From contig AP031351.1 of NCBI GenBank assembly GCA_037833965.1, positions 11,544,501-11,608,500 of the forward strand: a stretch of DNA of 64,000 nt. The letters run 5' to 3'. Every line of letters starts with the position of its first letter. The stretch's first letter is position 1. This document shows positions 23,760 through 36,600 of this stretch, piece after piece. Both the position numbers and the translations under genes were made by a program. The notes under the pieces were generated by a model. It saw only the letters and a list, made by a program, of their open reading frames with translations. It was not told the DNA's origin and searched no databases. The DNA is from Marchantia polymorpha subsp. ruderalis. Taxonomy: Eukaryota > Streptophyta > Marchantiopsida > Marchantiales > Marchantiaceae.

Positions 23760-26700
23760 AAAAAGTCTTGGATAATATTATTCGAGCAGGAACGCTGCAC
23801 GATCTAGATTTGCTATTGCAATTCGAGCAGATCGTGATCCAAAGCACTTGGGCCCAATGCTAGTGACGCTTGATTCTTGGCAGGGAAGGGACGTGAAGGA
23901 GTGGCGAGTAGAGACACGGTCAATCCTATCTACCTCCAGTGGGAATCCTTGGGGCTTTTGTATATGTGTCAGGGTTTATCCGGAGGTTTGGCTGAAGATT
24001 CCTCCTTCTTCGGAAATTGCTCGACATTACCTCGGTCGTCGACTGAGAGATGATTGGGAGGAAACTAAACTTGGACTAAAAAGAATGTGCTGACGGCAGG
24101 CATTCGATTCTTAGATCGCGGAGTGCTGGTATTGAGCTTCCGCGAACCAGCGAGTTTGTCAGGGTTTGGGACTGCCTGCCGCTGGTTTGCTCTCACTCGC
24201 GATGGACTTCAGCTCTCGGCTTTTCTAAACAAATGGTTTCGGCATTCGACCACTTGAGATGAAACTGTATCCTCTTCGTCCAAATCTGTCTCGTTCGGTT
24301 TCTAGAAAGGCTGTTCTCGACGATGATGCTGCTGCTTAATAGGGAGAAACGCATGTGAACATTTTTCACAATCGCGCAATGTGTATTCTTTCCTCGCACC
24401 TCTGAAGCCATCACAAGATTGTCCCAAGTTTGTTCACAAATTCCAAGTTCGTTCGGATTTTGTCATTTTCGGTAAATCAGTCTGGTTGCGGGACATCTGA
24501 GACGGAGTCGGAGGCTGTCGCTGATGCACAAGCTGTCGTTGCCAAATGCCATACAATGGGGATCACGTTCAGTCGCGTCCGCAGGAAATTCCCCTCTTGT
24601 CGCAAATTTGCGATGAAGGCTCAAACGAAAGCAATCGCCATAACAACGACTTCAGTGAAACGGTTGCGACCTCGATTACACTCAAAACAAAATCAAATGA
24701 GTGTGAATATACCTGCAATGTATACAAATCGAAGTGTAACTTAGTGAAGAGGAGAGATGGGAAACGAAGTTTTGGCCACAAACTTTCCAACATTTGAAAA
24801 GTTGCAAACTGACGTCAAGTGAGAGTTAGTGGTGTTCGTATGGATGTAAATGAGGGGTATCAGTGTCTGTCGCAAGTGTTTGGACTTTCTGGAATAGATG
24901 GGTCTCGACACATTTCCGATTGCTTGACTGGATCATTATTGCAAACTACACGCGGAACTATGTGAAAGATACATCATGGTCTTAAGTTCATATTAGTATA
25001 TATATATATATATACATGAGAGCGATTTGTTACTCATCAGATAATGTTAATTATCTCACCTTTCAAAAATTATTTGAAAATATATGATTGGTCAGAGATA
25101 TCTTAATTTAAAATGAACAAGCTTGTTCCGCTGCGGTAGACTTTTAGGTTGACTCAAGATTATAACATGGTGATTAATCACAAACGCAAGATTGATAATA
25201 AGAAAAATGGAATTATCAAAGTGCTCCATTTTTTGTGTCACGTTTGTACAAACTGGTTGTCCTAACAAACAATTAGGGTGAGGGATAATCAACACACACT
25301 GAGAGATATACTCCCATGTACATACTAGCTTTGTCGGTCTAACCTTTGACAAGCCTCACTAACGTTTTTGACATTAACAATGTAGCATGTTAGGAAGTCA
25401 AAGTTTGTCTTCACACACCAACTATGGATGTACCGCAAATGGTCGGTTGCGGCGTCTACTTTCGACCTCGACACGTCATGGATAAATTCTCCAGCGCTAT
25501 GGCATGAGACACATAAGTGTTCATGTTATACACAATTCTACTTTATTCTCCAGACAGCTGATGTCGCGACACGGTAGAACTGCAGACAATTCACCTTTAT
25601 TCTCAAAGCGGACTGACAACATCTGATTGACGTGAAGCCAAAAAACTAAGTGTGGCTACATTGCTTAACCAGAAGTATATTTCATCATCTTTCCGGTCAA
25701 ATACCCCAGAAGAAGATGACAAGATAATACAGACTGCAAGTGCAAGTGCTGCTATCCAAAGTAGGTCCAAGTTCATTACAAGGGTGTAGAATGGGGTCCG
25801 TAAATGACCAACTAAACTGGGAAACCAGAATATCGTCAGTACATCATCGGTACACGTCGAAATAGCGTCAGTGACATAGGCTTTTGGCCTCAGTTTCAAT
25901 CCCGGACAGCCGGATAATTTCTTCCCGTAAGGAAGATTGAGTCCTTTCTTAGTGGACACAAATGATGTCGTCACACCGTCAGTAAGTCAAGCCTGAGATT
26001 CGTTCCTACCATGGCCAAGCATGTATCAAAAGGAAAGAGCATCTGAAAGATATCCTTTGTTTCCTTTGACACTTTAACTCACACTTGGTCAAACAATCAG
26101 TCCGCTCAAGCCAGGTAGCCTTAGTCACGGAACCAGGTTCGTGTCCCAATAGGAGGAGATCCCAAAAATGAAAAAAACAGAAACAATTGGACGTCCCATG
26201 TTTAAGTATGGTACTGCTGAAGAGGAGATCAAGATAACCATCATCCACGGGTTATATGCACTTTTTTATGAGGTGAACTTTTTTTCCGCTTTATTAGAAG
26301 CTTCACTCCCTTTGCCACCGATCCAACGCTGACATGTTCAATAAACCACACCACATACTTCGGAATGTTCTCCCAAGTGGTCGGCTACATAGTTGATTCT
26401 TGAACCACCTGCAAGCCTAAATGCCTAGACTGGGCTGTGAAGCATGCACCTATAATAAGAATTGTGAACTGCTAAAATATACAGAGATCTCAGGCCTACG
26501 TAATGTACTAACAACTCGACCTCAGTGATCCCACCTGCCACCTGCCAGGTTGGCATTGAATTTTTCTTCCCAGAAAACTGAACGCCAGGCAGATGATTAC
26601 CTTACGAGCACAAGCAAGAGCGGTCTTGTGTGGGCTTTGACGTTATAATTGGCATTCTTATGCCATAACTCGTTGAGCATTCCAACATTCTTTCTCATTC

Positions 26701-26786
26701 CACTTTCAACAATTGCGTGGTGACGACTAAGATCCTAACTCAACATCGTTACAAAATTGATTTACTCCTAAATTACTTTCCGGACC
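23760..26786. other. mostly empty; one weak minus-strand ORF at 25603-25974
   Basis: The only protein-like open frame is 25603-25974 (minus, 123 codons), with one hydrophobic segment (LDLLWIAALALAVCIIL) and no recognised domain. It lies downstream of EMG1 on the same strand and could be trailer sequence. A TA dinucleotide run is at about 24999-25014. Confidence 0.3.
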
Positions 26787-29124
26787 TCACAGTATACCCC
26801 ATTGAAGCTCCAAGGCATTACAAATTCGTCCAATGCAACAAGCTGCACTCAAGGGAAACTCCGAGACTGCACATGGAAAGACAGAGAAATCGTTCAGGCC
26901 AAATAACACTAGGCATAAGTCAAAGTCGACTCTAAAAAGTTGAGACCTGCTTTTATAGCCGAGAGCTGTGAAAGGACTCAGCCAAATAGTCAGAAAAAAT
27001 CACCAATAAACTATTATTCGAACAAGGAGAACGAGTGGTATGAAAGCAAATACGACGGTTACAAAAGAGATAAAGAGAGCACGATAACAACACAGGAGAA
27101 GATCTGACACGCTGTGTAGACTAAACGACAACTAACCATTGATCACTTGACTAAGGCCTAATAGTGACTCTTCACCGTTGGTTTCAGGTTATAGAAGACG
27201 AAGATCTTTAATGAATCATCCGTTCGGCAGTGGAGAGTTGACCGCAGGACTTCACTACAGGCGGTACATTCCTAGACCTGGAGCCATATAACGAAAACTA
27301 CGGGAAAGATGTTTTAACGTACCGGCAACGAAGTCGTCCAGATAGTCAGCTTCTATTTTGCCGTGGGCCATGGCCCCAACCTGCCAAGGTAACATCCAGC
27401 GAAGTGAAAACCCTATACATTGCAGCTTGAAAGACAAGACTGCCGTGTAGAGAGAAGGCGTCCCACACGCAACCGGCAACCGATGTCCCGACGAACAGGA
27501 TTTCTACTCATTGGCCTCTTTGTGTCGAAAACACTGATAGCTCCGGGCAAGATTTATAAACTTACAACAAATATGGTGGTGCTCTTAAGTCCAGCAGCAG
27601 CCACGTAATCTTTCAACTGTACAACCTTAGGCGCACTGAATGACATCCCTGCATACATGAAATGGTGAAGGTTATAATTCGCACACGCAGAAAATACAGC
27701 TGTAAAACTCCATCAGTGATTAAACACGATGATGCTTCCTCTAGTCCATCCCAGATTTCACGAATTCAACCTAAGAGAAATTTGAGTTTGAGGACTTTGT
27801 TACTTAAAATGAACATCTTCAACGCTAAGGAGTGCATGAAAACACACTGGTCAGAAAACACCACATTGGCACCGATGTGAAGGACCTTTGTGTAAAAGGT
27901 GTGGTTGCAGAACATAGGTATCTAAGATTCCAGCTTACCTACTCGTCTGGCACCAACAGGAAGATGCCTAGTGACTGGCTGCTTCACAACTCGCAATAAT
28001 TTATCGCTTCCATTTGTTGCCCGAATGCTTAATTTTTGAAGAAGCTGGACTGTGACAACGAAAATGTTATCCAGCGTCAGTCTCGAAAAAACAACACTCA
28101 AGCTCGAGTGAACAGCATTAAGTAAATTACAATGTCGTAGGAAGCACAACGATCAGAAACACACAAGCGTGCGCGGCTGCGTCCAGGAGTCCAATACAGC
28201 AGCTCAATTTTAAGATTCAACGATCATAAAGTCTATGAAAATGTATACTTTTGAAGTCCCCTGCTTTCTCATTAGAGTTTATTATCAGGTTGGCGAATGT
28301 TATCAACGTATGTACAAAATAGGTTGCGGCTACGACTAAATGCATACCCATGAGACCGCAGAAGCGCTTGAAGGTACGTGGTATGCGAATGTGCGGATTG
28401 ACCTGAATCAGCACATTCTTGTCCGTCTTCACATAGAGGGCTTTCAATCGGCCGGCTTTATTAAGTGGACTGTCGAGAATCGCAAGTAGTGCCTGCAACA
28501 CCCACATTAATCAAAGACACCACGGGTTCAGATTTCGAAAGTCCGACTACAACTATAATTTACTTCTTTCACCTCCACGAGAATGCGTTCACAACTCCAA
28601 GGAGAGATTCGGACGATTATAGTGCCAGGTACTGCAGCAAAAGCTTAAGACAAAACCCTGACAGACGGGAGCTCGGTTGAACTGGGGACCTGATGGACAA
28701 TATCGGGGCGATACTGTGCAGGATCGCGCTTGTGCTTCCGGAGAAAGTTCCCATGGTCGTCACAGTTCAAAAGTTGATAATTCTATAACAGGTGGCCATC
28801 CAGAACACTGATCACGTCAGTCTTCGAAAGATTGCGTGCAAGCGCATGGTTCATAAAACCGCAGTTCGTCACACGACATTTCACATAAACCAAGATTGAG
28901 AGCGTATCAAATTGCCATAACCCCTATCGCAATTGTAGTGCGTCCACATCCTTCAAATCAGCAGAACCAGAACGCTTCAATTCGCGCAATACCTTGCCGA
29001 CTTTGCCGGCCTCCAAAGAAGCTTTCTCCAGAATAAAAATGACGCCCCCTTCGTCGTCTTCATTTTGATTTTGCTCGGGAGGCCCGTCGCTGTCACTCGC
29101 AACATTCTCCTCCTCTTGAGACAT
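26787..29124 (-). CDS. EMG1: EMG1/NEP1, 18S rRNA pseudouridine N1-methyltransferase
   Basis: Seven exons in phase: 28993-29124, 28690-28782, 28348-28492, 27939-28049, 27566-27648, 27323-27380 and 26787-26866, 233 residues, the usual size. This nucleolar SPOUT-class enzyme uses S-adenosylmethionine to N1-methylate a hypermodified pseudouridine of 18S rRNA and is needed for small-subunit assembly. Family blocks seen: [133 protein letters not shown] and the C-terminal [18 protein letters not shown] (YPLSAA in many homologues). The start gives an acidic N-terminus, [14 protein letters not shown]. Divergent from the eL33 gene. Confidence 0.95.
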
Positions 29125-29727
29125 TCTCGCACTCTCGAGAAGCACGAAGAGAGCTCGAGCTCGTCCAGCACCAAATCGAAGATTTCGGGAATTTCCTGCG
29201 CCCCTGAGAGCGAGCGAGCGAAGTGTACAAACCTAGAGCCGCGGCACGAACTTGGAATCGTCGCTAAACTGGATCGAGAGTCGACACAGTCGCGGGCCTC
29301 GTGGCAAGCCACGCTAATTTTCTCGAAAGCAAGAGGAGGGAGACCTCGGCGGAAACCTTAGAGCCTTCCATTTTAGCGGCCCCTCTAAATTACAGTGTCC
29401 CCCCAACTCCGCTCCGGCTATCTCTCGAACTCCGACGATCGTGGCCGTCCGTTATTATTTAATTAGATAAAATGGCATTTTTGCGCGAGAATCTGATTTC
29501 CATGTTTTCGGTACCTTGTTAATCCAGGAGATCTGGACCGGCAAAATTAGGGTTTCCGGGACCGGGCTTGTGGGCAGGCTAGGGCAGTTTTGTGCTGGGG
29601 ACATCGCACGTCGAAGTTCTTTCACGCTCTGCCTCCAATCTCCAGGAGAGCTCGACGACACGAGCTCGAGTCACGCATCAGGTCGACGATACTCAGGACA
29701 CTTCGAGACGGAAGCTCGGCAAGCGCA
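29125..29727. promoter_or_regulatory. shared divergent promoter region of EMG1 and eL33
   Basis: 603 nt separate the two start codons. The eL33 half carries a telo-box. No other gene fits here, so both promoters must lie in or next to this interval. Coordinated transcription is inference. Confidence 0.5.
29547..29555. promoter_or_regulatory. telo-box (AAACCCTAA)
   Basis: TTAGGGTTT on the plus strand, the complement of AAACCCTAA, about 175 nt before the eL33 ATG. Telo-boxes are common near start sites of plant ribosomal-protein genes. Confidence 0.55.
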
Positions 29728-30855
29728 ATGGTGGAACGCAAGGGAGAACGCGTCAGGTGCTTGGCATTTCGTGACATTCTGGGACTGGTTATTAGGTTGA
29801 GCTTGATGAGTCGCGGTTTGGATCGGGAGGGGTTCGAAAGTGCAGGCAGGGCTCACGGGAGGGGGAGGTTCGAAGGTTTAAGGAGTGGAATTCCAATGAG
29901 AGCTAGAGTGATTAAATAGCGTTATCTGAGTCTTAGAGATTGAAGACGTTCTTTCCGGCTGTGTGGATATCACGAGGATTGGCTTCGCAGTCTTCGTCCT
30001 CAAGGACGACATTATCAGTATTGTGCCCTCTGTGTCATCTCCCCATTGTCTGCCTGGCTGGGATGAATTTAAGTTGTTCGCTCTGTTTCTGACCTGGAGG
30101 ACTTGGCACTGTCCTGCAGGTTGTACGTTCGGGGTATCATCCTCGGCTACAAGAGGTAGATCGCGAAGCCCTGAATTTCTTTGAATTCCTCTTTTCGTTG
30201 CAGACATGAATTTCCAACGTCCGTTTGCCAATTTCTCCTTCACCCTCTCTCTAGAGGGCGGGTTCAAACACTGGCTTTTCTGAACTTGCTTTTTTCTTGC
30301 AGATCTAAGTCTAACCAGTACCCCAGCACCTCATTGATCCAAATCGAAGGCGTCAATACCGCGGAAGATGTGAACTGGTACTTAGGAAAGAGACTCGCAT
30401 ATGTATACAAGGGAAAGACCAAGAAGAACGGATCCCTTTTCCGTTGCATTTGGGGCAAGGTTGCCCGGTGCCATGGTAACAGTGGAGTTGTCCGCGCCAA
30501 GTTCAGAAAAAACCTGCCGCCTGCTTCTCTGGTTAGTGATTTTGTAGCTCTCGAAGTGGTGATGCTTTTTTTCGCTGGCCTTTCTGTTCATCATCCGTTA
30601 TATGTATCACTCAACGTCAGTACGTGCGCTTACTTTTTGTTCGAAATTGGTCTGTAATCCATTTGCCTCATCGAACATTACTCTTATTTCGTAGGGCTGT
30701 TCGGACAGTTATGGAACACCTAGCGCGTTTATTTCCCGATACCAGTTGTGCGAAGCGCTGTCTTAATATGTACCTGACATTTCGGCATATTATTTTTCCC
30801 CCATCGTTTGCAGGGCGCTAAAGTCAGGGTGTTCATGTACCCCAGCCGCATTTGA
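29728..30855 (+). CDS. RPL35A: 60S ribosomal protein eL33 (L35a)
   Basis: Four exons in phase: 29728-29756, 30120-30155, 30303-30531 and 30814-30855, 111 residues, the family's normal length. It is a structural protein of the large cytosolic ribosomal subunit. Conserved blocks: [92 protein letters not shown] and the end [13 protein letters not shown]. The 29-nt first exon and 36-nt second exon are too small to find as open frames but are fixed by phase and by homology. No damage was seen. Confidence 0.96.
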
Positions 30856-32909
30856 ATTGGCGAACAGAAAGTAGTTAATTGAAGTTTATACTCTGGAGCA
30901 GGCAGGCGAACTCTTCAGCGAAGAAAGATGATGGCTTGTCAAAGGACATCATTGAATTCCGTCCTCTGGCCCGAGGGTTTTGTAGCAACCTACACCACTT
31001 TTTTTATTCCACAAGTCACATGTCTTTCACGGCTTCCCGCGAACATCATGGTGTAGTACACTCTGATTGCCCTTGAGGTTGTGCTGAAGAGGAACCTGAG
31101 TTGCACATGTTATGTTCAATTTTGCTGGATAATATTATCAATGAGATTTTGATGTCAATATTCAAAATTGAGGTTCAACGGAGAAACACCTTAGGGATTA
31201 ATTTTCCCAATCCGCCTGAATCTGATGCTTTATCAACTGCATTATTCAAACTCCTTTCTCCCTGTTGTGAACATCTGTGAGTCAGTGTTTGTAGCTAAGC
31301 TTTCGCTACGAACAGTATCGAATGAAGAACCCTATCTGTGTATTTTCCTCTTGTCCTTCTAAATGGTCATCCCCGTGAAGTTTGAGATGTACTGTAAACG
31401 GATTGTGAGTTATGAATATGTGGATTCACCAGATATCTATTTGTATGTACTCTTGTATGTATCTAAGTGAGTGAGGATAATGTTTCCAACTGCGCTTAGA
31501 ATGATCCGAAATTTCGTCGGTGAAATCATGGAACAGTAGACTATAGAAATTTCCTTATTGTCATGACAATGTTTCGCAACCAACAAGTGTACACGCTGCG
31601 GTTTGATGATAACCTATTTTTTTATCACTTGTTCACGAACATGTCATGAGCTACCGGTCTGTATCTAAACATTTTAGCCTGAGAAACTGGAGTACTGTAC
31701 ACATGGACGAAATCAACATGTCTTGTATAGCAAGCATCATCTCACAATATTACATGAGTGAGGATAATTATCCCTCACTTAGGGCCAACTAACCTTACCA
31801 CTAGAATTGCTACCGCATCCCTACTACCCTCCCGCTACTACCACCTCGCCAATAAGAGAAATGACTATCTTGCATCGACCAATAAGAAACCAGCGTATGG
31901 TAAAGTGAAAGTGAAGTAGCTTTAAATGAACAATGACAATCCGCTTCCTATTATATCCACTTACTCCACAATATATCCATAATATATACTTTTCAGTGAA
32001 ACTATAATACGTGCGAAGTTTAATACACATCTGAGATTGGCAGTACCCAACATCGGCGTTCTGAAGACATCGTATGAGTGCCTTCATAATGCAGACATTA
32101 ACTCTCTTCCTCACTGGCCATGAACGACGGTGTATGAAACTGACGATGATCGTTGGTACTGCTTAAATACGTACGAACGTTTGCAAACCATGTACATGTC
32201 CGGACGTTACAAACAAGAAAAATGTGATTGCATTTACCCTGACACCTACATTACCAAGAGCATTCTCTCGAGTTATATTTTGACACTCTAGCCTTCACTT
32301 GACGTCTGAATGTATTCTTCCCACATTTATCCCACGACGAAACGTGAAACTGCTAGTTATATCACTCGGAACAACCACTCTCTTCACAGGCACGCTGCAC
32401 TTGCATTCACCCTCGTAAGCAAGTTATATTTTTGTATTGAATCAATTATTATATACACTACGGAAGCGCCCAAAATGACCATCTATGACCAAAATGGCCA
32501 CCTATGACCATAATAACCACAGATGACTACGGTTGACTTGATATGTAAACAAGCCTAGGATAAGAAGTCTTGGCAGTGAGAATACACAGACAGAGAAAAT
32601 ACACACACTGCCGACCTGACAGAGCGATCTTGTGTGAGATGCTTACTGCAGGTACTCGGCGAAATGCACAAACACAACAGGGAGACACTGGACCAGGTGT
32701 CTTTTATTACCTGATGTCAACACCATGTCAATAAAAAACATAGTGAAACCCAGCAATTCTTAATGGTTTCATTTTTGCTTCTCTGTGAGATCTACACTAA
32801 GCACTCATCTGAAGCACTGGGGTTTAGGGTTCACATAATTACTGGTACTGGGCACCTACAAGAAAAATCTTACCTGAAAAAGTGGATCAGTGCTACGGGA
32901 TCCGAATAA
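30856..32909. other. no gene seen
   Basis: 3' flank of eL33 followed by intergenic sequence. It holds an imperfect palindrome near 31758-31778 and about three imperfect 19-bp copies of AAAATGACCATCTATGACC at 32472-32526. Confidence 0.4.
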
Positions 32910-33608
32910 TCAGGTCACTATTTCACGGGCAAGCCAATCTAGACTAGGGAATGAGAAGTAAACCACCAGGAAGGATGGCACGGCGAAAAGGACAGTGACT
33001 ACACAATAAACTGCAAGAATGAGGGTGCTAAAGGGCAGAACATAGCAGATGATGAATAAGAAGAGGAAGACTAGGGGCAGTTTCGCCGTGAACTGCACAA
33101 AGAATGAAACAGTTCTAGCTAATCGATTCTGCCAATGAGCCATGTCCCAACTTCCCTGCACGGCTTCCAAGAGGTAAGCTGTTCCAGACCTCTGATGGTG
33201 CTCCGAAGGCACTCGGAGCTGTCGAGGCCGAACTCCGTACACGACGCTGCTCGTGGGAGGTCGAATTGGAGAGCCACATACCGCTCCTTCTATTGAATCA
33301 CTATGGGGTCTTTGCCTGACATTGTCCCCCCTGAGGCTTTCTAAAATCCACAGCAGGAAAAAGTTTTTGCAAGGGTACTTGAGATTTCCCTTCCAAGTTA
33401 TGCGACATGTGAGGAACTGACACCATGGGCAGGCTATGAAAAGGGGCAGCTGCAGGGGCAAACCCGGGAATTTAATGACAGCCCACTGCAATCCAATGAC
33501 GCAGTTTTTACACAGTGAATGGCCGCACCACAACACGTATGGAGTGTTCTCTGCATCGTTGAATCCTTCCCAACACACCGGACACTCTAAACCATCTTCA
33601 GCGCTCAT
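32910..33608 (-). CDS. membrane-anchored C3HC4 RING-finger protein
   Basis: Single exon, 232 residues. The RING is N-terminal: C9-x2-C12, then C28-x-H30-x2-C33-x2-C36, then C60-x2-C63 (LECPVCWEGF, VLWCGHSLCKNC, ACPWC), a complete zinc-binding C3HC4 set, so an E3 ubiquitin ligase is the likely role. After a Ser/Arg-rich linker, two hydrophobic segments follow at about 172-192 and 195-220 (LPLVFLFLFIICYVL, LILAVYCVVTVLFAV), making it an integral membrane protein with the RING probably cytosolic. Plants have intronless RING proteins of this layout; I cannot assign a named orthologue. No frame damage was seen. Confidence 0.85.
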   Translation of the reverse strand: MSAEDGLECPVCWEGFNDAENTPYVLWCGHSLCKNCVIGLQWAVIKFPGLPLQLPLFIACPWCQFLTCRITWKGNLKYPCKNFFLLWILESLRGDNVRQRPHSDSIEGAVCGSPIRPPTSSVVYGVRPRQLRVPSEHHQRSGTAYLLEAVQGSWDMAHWQNRLARTVSFFVQFTAKLPLVFLFLFIICYVLPFSTLILAVYCVVTVLFAVPSFLVVYFSFPSLDWLAREIVT

Positions 33609-36600
33609 GCTGCTTGCTCACATCGAAATTCCAAATTCCGAGCAAATTCCCTAACTTCGCCCTTCGTTCACCTCGTATCCTCGAGTCCCCACGCCGAGGA
33701 TCTCCTCGCGTTCAAGAAGCAAAAACCTTAGCTACGACGCTGACCTTATCACCAGCAAAAGCCTGGTACAATGAACGGTGAGTTGTGTAGCTTGCCTAAT
33801 GTACACCCTCAAATCTTCGGAACACGCACACGGACCGATCGAACTAATAAACACCACAAAGCCGGAGGTCACCAATAACTTGGGCAAAACGAATCAACCC
33901 CGCCTTCCGAGAACACAGTGGCGTAGTTCCAATCGATCTCGCCCGACTCAAGAACAACGACTCGGTCCGTCGTTCGAGCTCTCGGCTGCAAACTACCTGT
34001 CCCAGCGAAGATCACTCAGGAAATGAAGCCCTAACTCGCCCCAGCTATGCATGACTGACTGCCTTCGTCACCTACCCGCGCGTCTCCACATCCTGTTCTC
34101 GTCCCGCACGCCTCCGCAGACCTGTCCGCTTCTGCCTTCCGACCGGCAAATTCACTCCTCGATTCTCTGCTGCAGGTTCGCCCGTCGGAATTAAATGACA
34201 ACCCGCAGCAATTCCTACACAGCCTTCCGGCGATTCTTCAAGGAGTTCGTTATTGTGCTGCTCTTCTCCAAAGGCTCTGAACTTCTGACTATATCCACGT
34301 TCAATTCGAGACCCCATCGCTTCGCTCGCTCCCTCCCTCCAAGCCCCCGCACCCCACGCTCGCTCGCTCTCTCTCTTTCCCCATCCCTTCCTCTCTCTCT
34401 CTTCGGGAAAGAGCTCCTGTTCCCTCTCGTCCTTCCGCAGCTCAACACCGTCACGGACGCGACATGTCCCGCAATCGAGGACCGTAGCCTCGCGGACGGG
34501 ACGTGGCCGAAGCCCGAAATCTCCTCGTCAATTCCGCAATATCCAATTTCTCCATAATGAAACTATTTTCTCGTTGCACGAGTCCTCTAAGAAGAGCGTG
34601 AGGGATCCAAGATTCCAAGCGCAGGTTGGCAGGCGGGCGGGTCTACAGCCTCCTCTCGCCACGTGGCAAGGCATCGGGCCAAGCTCGCAAGCTTGGCCTA
34701 GCTACTCGGTAACTCGCTACCGAGTAGCCTCGCATCATGTGGATATAGTTTGCGCTTTCGTGGTCGACGGGATGAGAATGGTCGTAATGGTATATATATA
34801 TAAAGACATTTTTGATAGTTAAAATGATACAAAATAAAGGTTATTTCTTTATGGATATTATTTATATAGCCTGGGCTGCTTTAATGGTTATTTTACTTTT
34901 TCTCTTTCGCTTGTTGTACGGGGACGAAGTGGTTTATATGTATAAAAACCCGTCGTTAGGTAAAACCACTTTCTCGTCCTTTTGGTGCACGCAGATTTAC
35001 GAGTTTCCGATCTTTTTGGTTCTTGGATTGTGATACATGTGAACTCGTCCGAGTGGTTCATCAAAATGTGTAAAACCTTCGAAGCCTGTGTTAACATTTG
35101 TGAAACTGACGTGCATAGATGAGAATCGAGTTCCCTCATCTTTCGTATCACATAATTATAAGAAATGCTCATTCATAAGTTTCTGTTGTGGTTCAAAACC
35201 AGGAAATTACTTGATGGTTCCCCATTGTAAAACTAAATACTTACTGGACCCGTCAAGTTTCGTTCTAACCTATGGCCATGTCACTCATGTTTTTCTATCG
35301 ACCCCAAGATGAAAATGAATATCACCAAGTAGCAACTTGCAGAGGAGTAACAAAGTGGAGCGGAGTTCGCGGATGAAAGAAACCTTATGAAAGTTGAAAA
35401 CAACCTTCCAGTGTTCAAGCACAAATCAGGTTTGGGCAAGTTCTCTCAGGAAGACTTGTTGTACACTTTCTTCTAATATTCCAAATTTTGAGTGAATGAA
35501 ATTGTGGTCCTCTATTGATGGCCTGGAGATCTTACTCCTCAGTGTTGGCTGTCAGTTTGTTTTCGGTTGAAGGTCGAGAACAACCCTTGGAAGAGACTCG
35601 GCTTCCTTGCTCCGCCCTTGGTTGATGTACTCTCGCTGCCTGCGGGGCCGCAGTAGGTCCCGCACTGGTGACCAACAAGCGTGGACGCTTGTGATGGACA
35701 GATGCCATTTCTCGCATTTTGTTTCTCTTTCCTACTCATATCAACTCGTCCATGAGAAATCAACACTCAATGTCATCATCGGGCCTATAAAAGAACATGG
35801 GTGATTGTGGCCGTAGTTGGGTATCGAGTAAAATGAAACTTGAAGGATCCCACTAAGTAAATTGTTTTATTACGTGACCCCATCAAGTAATTTATTCTTC
35901 AGAAAAACTTTGAAGATTGAGATTGTGAAGTTATAGTCCCATCAAGTATGTCGTGCAAATATATATCGTCACACATTCTACATCGCTGACATACTTATCA
36001 CATACGCATACGCACACATACACACATATAAGACGCGAGAGCGTACACACTCAAATGTACCATAACTAATAAAACGTGACTTTTTTCACTGAAAAATCCG
36101 TCAGTTTCAACTACCCCACTGGCAGCAAACCGTCACCGTCACAAACATAAGTCAAGCCCAACCCACTTCGAAGAGATTCTAGGTCGACGCTAACGGGTCG
36201 CTCTACTCGCACTACTCCCAACGCGCTAGGCTCGACTTGAAGATCCAACGTTCTTCGAGTCGTCTTCGACCCTATACACTCCGCGACCTAAAACCCTAGC
36301 TCGACACTATTTTTAGTAAATACCGAGTTATATGACAAGTAATATACTATTAAAAACAATTTTGAAGATTGAGATTGTGAAGCTCTGACTGTGACATTCT
36401 TGTGTACGTGAATGAGATAATAGCATGGATATTTAGCCTTAAGAAATACTTCTGATTTTGACGTTATCTGAATAGATATAACGAAAAATATGGTTTAATA
36501 TTTCCAAAGCTTTCAGTTTGTATATGTTGTGCGCAATGCAGGTTCACGGACGAGATTACACGGAAATAAGTTGTCATGTACCAAATACTCTTTCCGCCTC

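Noticed and set aside
27255..27380. EMG1 ending by intron retention with a novel tail
   Set aside because: The true last exon, with EFPLSAACC and in correct phase, was found at 26787-26866, so the standard C-terminus is present.
29757..30119. Possible box C/D snoRNA in eL33 intron 1 (TTGATGAG, later CTGA)
   Set aside because: The boxes are about 120 nt apart, with no terminal stem and no convincing guide element.
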